64,000 nucleotides of DNA from Pseudomonadota bacterium (GTDB lineage: Bacteria > Pseudomonadota > Gammaproteobacteria > Steroidobacterales > Steroidobacteraceae): contig JAEWAF010000135.1 of the NCBI GenBank assembly GCA_023391815.1, positions 44,546 through 108,545 of the forward strand, read 5' to 3'. A program made the translations under genes and the position numbers. Every line of letters begins with the position of its first letter. Positions within the stretch are counted from its first letter, which is position 1. Shown piece after piece: positions 8,187-15,226 of this stretch. The notes under the pieces are model-generated. The model worked only from the letters and a program-made list of their open reading frames with translations. It ran no database searches and was not told the origin of the DNA.

Positions 8187-9875
8187 ATGACCCACCAGGC
8201 TTTTTTGCAGGCCCGCGACCTGCTGCTCAACCATCGCGAAGACTATGCAACGGCGGTCAGTTCCTTTCGCTGGCCTCAACCGACCGAGTTCAACTGGGCC
8301 CTCGATTGGTTCGATGCGCATCTCGCCACAGGCGAGCGAGGCGACCGAACCGCGCTGAAAATCGTCGGCATGGACGCCGCGACCAGAACGTTTCGCGAGC
8401 TGTCGGAGCAATCCAATCGCGTCGCCAACGGTCTGCGTCAGTTGGGCGTCAAGCGTGGCGACCGCGTGTTGATGATGCTCGGCAATTGCGCCGCCCTGTG
8501 GGAGCTGATGTTGGCGTGCATGAAGCTGGGCGCCGTCACGATTCCGGCGACCACGCTGCTCACCGCCGACGATCTGACCGAACGTATGCGTCTGGGCGGC
8601 GTGCGCTTCTGGATCACGGATGCCGAGCTCGCGGAGAAGTTCCAGGGCCTCGCTATGCAGGTGACTCGCATCGTCGTCGGCGATCGTAAAGCGGGTTGGA
8701 CCAGCTATGAGGATCTCACCGGTGGCTCGGCCGAATTCCGGCCCGAGGGCGCGACTCGCGCCGACGATCCGTTGCTGCTCTATTTCACCTCCGGCACGAC
8801 GTCCAAGCCGAAGCTCGTCTCGCACACTCACGCCAGCTATCCGATCGGTGCGCTGTCGACGATGTATTGGTTGGGTCTGCGCCCTGGCGACATTCATATG
8901 AATGTGTCCGCGCCGGGATGGGCGAAGCACGCCTGGAGTTGTTTCTTCGCGCCTTGGAACGCGGAGGCGACCGTGTTCATCGCGAACATCGGACGGTTCA
9001 ATGCGCGGGCACTGTTACAGGCAATGACCGAGAACGGGGTCACATCGATGTGCGCGCCGCCGACGGTGTGGCGCATGCTGGTTCAGGAAGACCTCGCGCC
9101 TCATCGCGGTGCCTTGAATAATTTGTGTGGCGCTGGCGAGCCCCTGAATCCCGAAGTGATGGATGCGGTCGAACGCGCCTGGGGTTTGCAGATTCGCGAC
9201 GGCTTCGGTCAGACCGAAACCACGTGCGTGGTCGGCAACTCGCCAGGGCAAACGATCAAGCCCGGCTCGGTGGGCCGGCCCTTGCCGGGATACGACGTGA
9301 TGTTGCTCGACGCCGATGGCAATCCAGCGGACGAGGGCGAGATCAGCCTGCGCTTGAATCCCGCGCCCACCGGTTTGATGCGCGGCTATCAAGATGAGTC
9401 GGGCACAGTACGCAGGCTTGAAGGGGCGGTGTATCGAACCGGTGACATCGCGAGCCGCGACAACGACGGCTATATCACTTACGTCGGCCGCGCCGATGAC
9501 GTGTTCAAGTCATCCGACTATCGCATCAGTCCGTTCGAGCTGGAAAGCGCGCTGATCGAGCACGCGCTGATCGTGGAGGCAGCCGTGGTCCCCGCGCCCG
9601 ATCCGATGCGTCTGGCTGTGCCCAAGGCTTATATCGTGCTGGCCACGGCAGCGGCAGCGAATCGCGAAACGGCGCTGTCCGTGTTTCGTCACATTCGACA
9701 AGTGCTCGCGCCGTACAAGCGCGTCCGACGCATCGAGTTCACCACGCTGCCGAAGACCATTTCGGGAAAGATTCGTCGAGTGGAATTGCGTCGTCAGGAA
9801 GTGGAGCGCGCCCGCGTTGGCGAGCGGGCCGCGGGTGAATTTCGCGAAGAGGATTTCCCGGAGTTGCGCGATTAA
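8187..9875 (+). CDS. Acyl-CoA synthetase, AMP-forming
   Basis: Protein of 562 residues of the ANL adenylating superfamily. Visible motifs are the phosphate-binding loop YFTSGTTSKPKLVSHTH (about residues 195-211), the GFGQTET adenine motif, YRTGDIASRD with the ribose-binding Asp, and the catalytic Lys near the C-terminus in PKTISGKIRR. The layout resembles medium-chain or aromatic acyl-CoA ligases that make acyl-AMP and then the CoA thioester in the cytoplasm. The ATG at 8187 has a GGGGGA site 7 bases upstream; ATGs at 8133 and 8169 in the same frame are less well supported. The substrate cannot be deduced. Confidence 0.92.
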   Translation: MTHQAFLQARDLLLNHREDYATAVSSFRWPQPTEFNWALDWFDAHLATGERGDRTALKIVGMDAATRTFRELSEQSNRVANGLRQLGVKRGDRVLMMLGNCAALWELMLACMKLGAVTIPATTLLTADDLTERMRLGGVRFWITDAELAEKFQGLAMQVTRIVVGDRKAGWTSYEDLTGGSAEFRPEGATRADDPLLLYFTSGTTSKPKLVSHTHASYPIGALSTMYWLGLRPGDIHMNVSAPGWAKHAWSCFFAPWNAEATVFIANIGRFNARALLQAMTENGVTSMCAPPTVWRMLVQEDLAPHRGALNNLCGAGEPLNPEVMDAVERAWGLQIRDGFGQTETTCVVGNSPGQTIKPGSVGRPLPGYDVMLLDADGNPADEGEISLRLNPAPTGLMRGYQDESGTVRRLEGAVYRTGDIASRDNDGYITYVGRADDVFKSSDYRISPFELESALIEHALIVEAAVVPAPDPMRLAVPKAYIVLATAAAANRETALSVFRHIRQVLAPYKRVRRIEFTTLPKTISGKIRRVELRRQEVERARVGERAAGEFREEDFPELRD

Positions 9876-10074
9876 GGCTGCGAAATGGCCGCAAGTATGC
9901 CGGCAGGGTTGTGCGTGCGGGCGACGGTGATGATAAACGCATATACGGCCAGCGCCGCCAGCCAGCAAACAATGCGGATTTTGCGGGTCGAGCCGCGCGC
10001 GCGCCGATCGCGCGAGATAGCGCGATTGCGGCCGCAGTAGGAAACAGCAGATCAGGGTTGCCGGTTTGCCGCGG

Positions 10075-10485
10075 TCAGGCGCCGTCGACCGGACGAGTCA
10101 CCGGCTTGCCTTGATCCTTCACCACGAACACGACGAACTTGGCCGGCTCGGTCTTGCTCGCATTCATGGACTGACGATGGATGTCCTTGGGGCTCTCGCG
10201 GAACGTTTCGCCTTTGCGGACGGTGACCGGCTCCTTGCCATCCACTTGCATGATCAGCGCGCCTTCCAGCACGTACACGAACACGTCGGCATCGTGCCGG
10301 TGAGGCGAGGACGCGCCGCCGGGGAGATATTCGACCGTGAGCACCGTGACTTCCTTGCCGGGCACGCCGCTGAGCGGCTCGGTCAGGAGCGATTTGACGA
10401 CCGCCTGATTCTTGGAATCCGCGGCCTGAGCGGATGCGCCGAGCAGCGCCATGCAGAGCGCGGCGCCGATTGCGAGTTTGTTCAT
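10075..10485 (-). CDS. Exported single-domain cupin protein
   Basis: Protein of 136 residues with a signal peptide (MNKLAIGAALCMALLGASAQAA) and one cupin barrel. Cupin motif 1 appears as GGASSPHRHDADVFVYVLEGAL with metal-ligand histidines, and motif 2 as GETFRESPKDIHRQSMNAS with the later histidine. Small periplasmic cupins of this type bind metal or small ligands, often with no known enzyme activity. It is divergent from a MocR-type regulator across 82 bases containing a GGCTC/GAGCC dyad, so that regulator probably controls it. A longer open frame upstream would overlap the regulator and is not credible. Confidence 0.85.
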   Translation of the reverse strand: MNKLAIGAALCMALLGASAQAADSKNQAVVKSLLTEPLSGVPGKEVTVLTVEYLPGGASSPHRHDADVFVYVLEGALIMQVDGKEPVTVRKGETFRESPKDIHRQSMNASKTEPAKFVVFVVKDQGKPVTRPVDGA

Positions 10486-10534
10486 GACTGGCTTGTTGGC
10501 AGCTTGTGACAGGCGCGAGAATGCGCCCGGACGC

Positions 10535-10551
10535 GGCTCCCTGAAAGAGCC
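10535..10551. promoter_or_regulatory. Dyad in the cupin/MocR intergenic region
   Basis: GGCTC at 10535-10539 and GAGCC at 10547-10551 form a perfect inverted repeat with a 7-base spacer, 17 bases upstream of the MocR-type gene. The same GGCTC core occurs twice as a direct repeat upstream of the oxidoreductase on the other side of the regulator. This makes it a candidate operator for that regulator. Confidence 0.35.
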
Positions 10552-10567
10552 AAAAAGGCGAACTTCG

Positions 10568-12022
10568 ATGGAACCAATGTTCGAGCTGCCGATCCGCATT
10601 CCGCCCCGCAAATCGGGCGAGCGGCTGCGTGCGCTGCATGGACAGCTCAAGGCGGCCATTCTCGAGGGGCGTCTGCGTCCCGGGTTGCGTTTGCCGGCAA
10701 CGCGAGTGCTTGCCAGCAACTACGGCGTGTCGCGAAACACGGCGATCGCGACGTACGATCTACTGCTCAGCGAAGGTTACATCACGACGCGACACGGCGC
10801 GGGGACCTACGTGGCCGACGTTGTGCCGCGCGTGACGCGCCTGGCCCGTCAGCAAAAGTCCAGCTCCAAGCGCACGCGCCAGCTCGGTGAGTTCTGGCAG
10901 CGATCCCTGCATGTCGATGGCTCGCCGGCGCCAGGCCCGGTGCGGTACCAATTTCGACTGGGCTTGCCCGATGTTTCCAAATTCCCCATGCCGACCTGGC
11001 GCCGTCTGTCCGCAAGAGCATTGCGGAATTTCGCTCGTCAGGCGCCGGTCTCGGAGACGGCGGCGGGACGACCGGCTCTGCGAGAGGCCATCGCGAAACA
11101 TGTTTCGTTCGCGCGTGCGGTGGCATGCGATGCGGCCGATATCGTGGTGACGAGCGGAGCGCAGCAGGCGTTCGATTTGCTCGCGCGAATCCTCCTGACG
11201 CCCAAGCGCAATGTCGTCGCGATGGAAGATCCCGGCTATCAGCGGGCTCGCATGGCGTTCATGGCGGCGGGTGCGAAGGTCGTGCCGGTGCCGGTGGACG
11301 AGGAGGGCTTGATCGTCGAGAAGCTGCCGGCGACGGCCAGCATCATCTACGTGACGCCATCGCATCAGTTTCCGACGGGCGCGGTCATGTCGCCGCGTCG
11401 TCGAGCGGAGTTGCTGGCCTTCGCCAGCGCTCACGATGTCGCCATCGTCGAGGACGATTACGACGCCGAGTTCCGTTTCGGCGTGCGTCCGCTCGATGCC
11501 CTGCAAACCTTGGATCGCGCCGGCTCGGTGTTCTATGTCGGTACGTTCTCGAAGAGCCTGTTCCCGGATCTGCGGCTGGGCTTCGTGGCTGCGCCGGCGT
11601 GGGCGCAACCGGCGCTGCTGGCCGCCAAGCATTACGCCGACGGTCAATGCTCGCCCTTGCTTCAGGAAACGTTGGCGAGCTTCATCGGCGAAGGTCATCT
11701 GGCCAGGCATGTGCGACGGATGCGTCAGGTGTACAGCGGCCGGCGCGAAGCATTGCTCGACGGGCTCGACAAATATTTGAGCGCTCATCTCGTGCCGGTG
11801 CCGTCGGCGGCCGGATTGCATCTCGCGGCGTTCACTCGAGCTCCGGTCGATGCCGGAAAGATCGTCGAGCGGGCTGCTCGCGAAGGAACCGGCGTCTATT
11901 CGCTGAGCCGCTTTCAAATCGGGCGCACGGGCCGGAGCGGGCTGGTGTTCGGCTACAGCAGCCTGACCGAGCGTGAGATCACCGAAGGGCTGATCCGGCT
12001 CGCGCGTGCGTTCGGCAAGTAA
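10568..12022 (+). CDS. MocR/PdxR-type regulator (GntR DNA-binding domain fused to aminotransferase fold)
   Basis: Protein of 484 residues. Residues about 12-80 form a GntR-type winged helix (LHGQLKAAILEGRLRPGLRLPATRVLA in part, then SRNTAIATYDLLLSEGYI). Residues about 120-480 form a fold-type I aminotransferase domain with EDDYDAEFRF and the PLP lysine in GTFSKSLFPDLRLGF. MocR-class proteins bind PLP and often an amino compound and switch neighbouring genes. Here those neighbours are the divergent cupin and the downstream oxidoreductase. The ATG at 10568 is chosen because upstream sequence belongs to the divergent promoter region; no strong ribosome site is visible. The ligand is unknown. Confidence 0.92.
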   Translation: MEPMFELPIRIPPRKSGERLRALHGQLKAAILEGRLRPGLRLPATRVLASNYGVSRNTAIATYDLLLSEGYITTRHGAGTYVADVVPRVTRLARQQKSSSKRTRQLGEFWQRSLHVDGSPAPGPVRYQFRLGLPDVSKFPMPTWRRLSARALRNFARQAPVSETAAGRPALREAIAKHVSFARAVACDAADIVVTSGAQQAFDLLARILLTPKRNVVAMEDPGYQRARMAFMAAGAKVVPVPVDEEGLIVEKLPATASIIYVTPSHQFPTGAVMSPRRRAELLAFASAHDVAIVEDDYDAEFRFGVRPLDALQTLDRAGSVFYVGTFSKSLFPDLRLGFVAAPAWAQPALLAAKHYADGQCSPLLQETLASFIGEGHLARHVRRMRQVYSGRREALLDGLDKYLSAHLVPVPSAAGLHLAAFTRAPVDAGKIVERAAREGTGVYSLSRFQIGRTGRSGLVFGYSSLTEREITEGLIRLARAFGK

Positions 12023-12029
12023 CCCCCTG

Positions 12030-12062
12030 AAGTGGCTCCGTGGAGTTGATGCAAAGTGGCTC
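12030..12062. promoter_or_regulatory. Direct repeat AAGTGGCTC upstream of the MDR oxidoreductase
   Basis: AAGTGGCTC occurs at 12030-12038 and again at 12054-12062, 24 bases apart, between the MocR-type gene and the oxidoreductase. MocR regulators often bind direct repeats. The GGCTC core is shared with the dyad upstream of the regulator, which supports a common operator, though a 5-base core is weak evidence alone. Confidence 0.35.
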
Positions 12063-12099
12063 TTCTTGAGGGCCAGTCGAAGCACGACAGTGCGCAGCC

Positions 12100-13197
12100 A
12101 TGATGTCACTTAAATCCGGCTTTCAAGTCGCGGCTTTGACCGTGGGCATGGTGTTTTCCTGGGGCGCTCAGTCAGCCGAGTTGCCGGCGACTGGCCGCAA
12201 GATCGTCATCGAGAAGATTGGCGACCGTTACGAATGGCAGCTCGTTCGAGCACCGCTCCCGACGCTGGCCGACGATCAAGTGCTGGTGCGCGTGCATGCG
12301 ATCAGTTTGAATCGCGGCGATCTCTCCCGGCTCGAGCGACAGGATTTCGCCGATGGCGCGAAAACGCCTGTGTCCGATGCGGCCGGCGAAGTGGTCGCGG
12401 TCGGACGTGCGGTCAAGAATGTTCGCACCGGGGACCGGGTCACCAACACATACTTCAGGCAGTGGATCGACGGCCCGTATCGAGAAGCATATCTGGATGC
12501 CGTGTATGGCTGGACCATGGAAGGCGTCGCCGCGGAATATTTGGCGCTCGACGCGCGAGCCGTCGTGCCGATCGCAAAAGGATTGAGCTACGAAGAAGCC
12601 TCGACGTTACCGACCGCCGGGCTCACGGCCTGGAATGGAGTCCTCGGTCGCGCGGATACAAAGAAAGGCGACGTGGTGCTCGTGCAAGGCACTGGTGGTG
12701 TATCGACGTTCGCGCTTCAGTTCGCCGTCGCTGCCGGTGCGCGCACCATCGTCACGAGCAGTTCGGACGAGAAGTTGGCACATGCTTTCAAGCTCGGCGC
12801 ACGAGACGGTATCAACTATCGCAAGGAGCCTGAGTGGTCGAAGGCGGTGCTACGGGTCACGGAAGGTCGCGGCGCCGATCTGGTGCTCGACGTGGTTGGC
12901 AAGAGTACGCTCGCTCAATCGGTGGACAGCCTTGCGGATGAAGGCTCGCTCGCGATCATCGGCGGAATCACAGGCTACGACGGTGAGCTGTCGGCTTGGG
13001 GGTTGTTGAAGAAATCCGCGACCGCGCGTGGCATCTTCGTGGGCTCGCGCGCCGATTTCGTTCGCATGAACGAATTCATCGCTCGCCATGGCCTGCACCC
13101 GCTGGTCGATCGCGTCTATCCCATCGAGCAATATTCGCAAGCGTTGCAGGCGATGGCGTCGGGCAACTTCATGGGCAAGATCGTGCTGACGTTCTGA
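12100..13197 (+). CDS. Zinc-less MDR-family NAD(P)-dependent oxidoreductase with N-terminal signal peptide
   Basis: Protein of 365 residues. After an N-terminal leader (MMSLKSGFQVAALTVGMVFS then WGAQSA) comes a GroES-like domain (about 30-150) and a Rossmann domain with VLVQGTGGVSTFALQFA. This is typical of quinone-reductase or enoyl-reductase type MDR proteins, which lack the structural zinc cysteines. Such enzymes are normally cytoplasmic because they need NAD(P)H. The leader is in frame with no ATG between it and the catalytic domain, and it ends in an Ala-x-Ala-like site, so periplasmic export is predicted without a Tat arginine pair. It follows the MocR-type gene by 77 bases. Confidence 0.85.
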   Translation: MMSLKSGFQVAALTVGMVFSWGAQSAELPATGRKIVIEKIGDRYEWQLVRAPLPTLADDQVLVRVHAISLNRGDLSRLERQDFADGAKTPVSDAAGEVVAVGRAVKNVRTGDRVTNTYFRQWIDGPYREAYLDAVYGWTMEGVAAEYLALDARAVVPIAKGLSYEEASTLPTAGLTAWNGVLGRADTKKGDVVLVQGTGGVSTFALQFAVAAGARTIVTSSSDEKLAHAFKLGARDGINYRKEPEWSKAVLRVTEGRGADLVLDVVGKSTLAQSVDSLADEGSLAIIGGITGYDGELSAWGLLKKSATARGIFVGSRADFVRMNEFIARHGLHPLVDRVYPIEQYSQALQAMASGNFMGKIVLTF

Positions 13198-13239
13198 AGG
13201 GCCGTCCGTGGCCCGGTGCGAGCCGAAGCTCGATGAAGC

Positions 13240-13824
13240 TCAGAACTTGAAGAGCCCGCTCACCGACAACATATTGAAGTCGCCGTCGGAAAGTGCGATC
13301 CCTTCATACTCGGCGCGCAACTCGAACGAGGGGCCGACGTTGAGAGCGGCGCCGATGCCGTAGGCCACGTCCTCGTCGCTGGCCTCGTCCTCTGCAACCA
13401 CGTTGCCGTTCACACGGCCCTTGATTTTGGCTTTGTACGAAGCGAAGCCGAGCTTGCCGTGCACGGAGAAAACATCCCCGAGCGGCAGGCGGCCGATTGC
13501 CGACGCGATCAGTCCGGTGGTGCCGACTTCGAGCGTGCCTTTGACGCCGGGGAAGCTGATGAGCGTCTCCTCCGGTTTGCCGCCGTCGAAGTAAGCGGCT
13601 TCGACTGCGAAATACGGGTTGATGTTATAGCCGCCGAATACCTTGAACGCGGTATCGTCCGAATCGAACTTGAAGCCGTCGAGGTCGGCGTCTTCGTCGA
13701 GCTCGATAGTCGCTGTGCCGACGCCGGCGCCCACATAGAAGCCCGTCTGGACTTCGGCGAGAACGGTCGAGCTCGCGAGCAGGCCGAGCAATGCCAGGCC
13801 GTTCAAAGCCATTCGCTTGTGCAT
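13240..13824 (-). CDS. Small outer-membrane beta-barrel protein (OmpA/OmpX-like fold)
   Basis: Protein of 194 residues with a signal peptide (LALLGLLASSTVLAE), a first strand GFYVGAGVGTATI, alternating hydrophobic strands, an acidic loop (ELDEDADLDGFKFDSDD), and a terminal SVSGLFKF ending in phenylalanine. These are the marks of an eight-stranded outer-membrane barrel. The function is not predictable; family members range from adhesion to stress proteins. An AAGGAG site lies about 10 bases before the first ATG. The gene is convergent with the MDR oxidoreductase. Confidence 0.8.
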   Translation of the reverse strand: MHKRMALNGLALLGLLASSTVLAEVQTGFYVGAGVGTATIELDEDADLDGFKFDSDDTAFKVFGGYNINPYFAVEAAYFDGGKPEETLISFPGVKGTLEVGTTGLIASAIGRLPLGDVFSVHGKLGFASYKAKIKGRVNGNVVAEDEASDEDVAYGIGAALNVGPSFELRAEYEGIALSDGDFNMLSVSGLFKF

Positions 13825-13850
13825 TTTAGAAACTCTCCTTGGCGCGCCTC

Positions 13851-13864
13851 AGGTGCGAGCACCT
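13851..13864. promoter_or_regulatory. Palindrome upstream of the barrel protein gene
   Basis: AGGTGCGAGCACCT is a perfect 14-base palindrome (6-base arms, 2-base centre) located 27 bases upstream of the barrel gene start. It could be a transcription-factor site or the base of a leader hairpin. No regulator can be named. Confidence 0.25.
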
Positions 13865-14035
13865 TGCCCGCCTCTGCTGAGGGCGGTGCAGTATGCCGAG
13901 CGCGATTCCCTACAGCCGCATGGCAAGGCTGTCAGGGGCGTCAAATTGAGAGGCGTATCACGAGTTGCGCCGTGCCCGGCTTTGTTTCTAAACAGTCCCG
14001 CGATGGCCTATGATCGGCCTTCTGGAGAAGGTCAC

Positions 14036-14236
14036 ATGCAACGCTCGCTCATCGTTCTAGGCTTGGTGATCGCGCTGGTCGGGCTCGCCTGGCCGTGGAT
14101 CTCCAAGCTGCCCCTCGGCCGACTGCCTGGCGACATCATGATCGACCGGCCCGGCTTCAAGCTGTTCTTCCCGTTCACCACCATGCTCATCATCAGCGTG
14201 CTGATCTCGCTCATCCTGATGCTCTTCCGGAAGTGA
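14036..14236 (+). CDS. DUF2905 family small membrane protein
   Basis: Protein of 66 residues. It has two transmembrane helices (LIVLGLVIALVGLAWPW and LIISVLISLILMLF) separated by the conserved loop LGRLPGDIMIDRPGFKLFFP, which is diagnostic for DUF2905. The family is widespread in bacteria and its function is unknown. GGAGAAG at 14024-14030 gives a good ribosome site for this ATG; the longer open frame upstream is not supported. It abuts the convergent gene on the other strand with no spacer between the two stop codons. Confidence 0.88.
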   Translation: MQRSLIVLGLVIALVGLAWPWISKLPLGRLPGDIMIDRPGFKLFFPFTTMLIISVLISLILMLFRK

Positions 14237-15181
14237 CTAGGGCGCCCACGACACCGACAGCAGCCAGTTGCTCTCGATGCCGCGATGAATCTTCTGTTCC
14301 AGGAACGCTTGTGTGAGAAACGTGCCGGCGTCGATGGACAGATGCGTGGGCAGGTGAGTGAAGGTCAATCCGAGCGTCAACGACGGATCGCCGAAATGTT
14401 TGCCGTTGCCGGCGCTCGCGGTATCGCCGGACAGGTCGAAGCCGGGGCCGGTGATGTGTCCCTGAAATCCCCGCCGCGGCCGCGGGTACGCGAACAACGC
14501 GTGCGGAGTGAATAACCAGTCGCCTCGAACGCGCGGCGTTTCCAGCCCGATGAACGGCGTGAAGTGATCGTAGTCAGTATCGAAGTCGATCTGACCGTGC
14601 AGCCCTGACTGCGGGCCGCTCGCGATCACATAGTCGAATCGATAGTCTCGCAACTCGACCCGCTGCCAGAGCACGCCGGCGATCCAGCTGTGCTCGCCGA
14701 GCCAACCTTCTTCCCGATGCCGCGCCCAGAACAGGCCGGCGCCGAAATCGATCGCCCTGCCATCAAGATCGCTGAACTCCGCCGGCACCGGTCGCTCGAT
14801 CGGTGTCTCCGGCGCGAACAATGTTTGCAACGGGCGGCTGTCATGATCGGAGTGCAGCTGCAGAGGATCGTAAAAGCCGAATGCGCCCAGCCGCGTCCTG
14901 GCACTCAGCGCGCGGCTCGCTGACATCGAAAGCAACGGCCCTGCGATGTTCAGGTCGCCAGCTGCCGACGAGGAATAAGCCGCTTGAAATTGATACGCAG
15001 TGCTCTGCTCGGTGCTGCCCATAGCCCAGACCGGCAGCGTCGCATATCGATTATCCATCATGACTTCGGGCAAATGCTCGGCCACGAACTCGACATCATG
15101 CTCCGAGCGGGCCGGTGCGGTCATGGCGAGGGCGATCGCGCCGATCAGTACGGCGCACGAGCGGTTCATGGGAGAATGCAC
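14237..15181 (-). CDS. Putative exported, barrel-like protein of unknown function
   Basis: Protein of 314 residues (or 310 from the ATG at 15169). The N-terminus is a signal peptide (NRSCAVLIGAIALAMTAPARS). The body is rich in aromatic residues and alternating short strands (for example HSWIAGVLWQRVELRDYRFDYV and FTPFIGLETPRVRGDWLFTP split over residues 170-235), and it ends SNWLLSVSWAP. This suggests an outer-membrane or periplasmic beta-rich protein, but no family is recognised. Neither start has a clear ribosome site. It is divergent from the UvrA paralogue with about 45 bases between them. Confidence 0.65.
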   Translation of the reverse strand: MHSPMNRSCAVLIGAIALAMTAPARSEHDVEFVAEHLPEVMMDNRYATLPVWAMGSTEQSTAYQFQAAYSSSAAGDLNIAGPLLSMSASRALSARTRLGAFGFYDPLQLHSDHDSRPLQTLFAPETPIERPVPAEFSDLDGRAIDFGAGLFWARHREEGWLGEHSWIAGVLWQRVELRDYRFDYVIASGPQSGLHGQIDFDTDYDHFTPFIGLETPRVRGDWLFTPHALFAYPRPRRGFQGHITGPGFDLSGDTASAGNGKHFGDPSLTLGLTFTHLPTHLSIDAGTFLTQAFLEQKIHRGIESNWLLSVSWAP

Positions 15182-15226
15182 GCGGGTCTCGCAGGTTGAC
15201 GGGCGCTTGCCTGAAGGTAGGACGTC

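Noticed and set aside
13199..13214. GGGCC/GGCCC hairpin after the MDR oxidoreductase
   Set aside because: Five-base stem with no T-tract; too weak to call a terminator in high-GC DNA.
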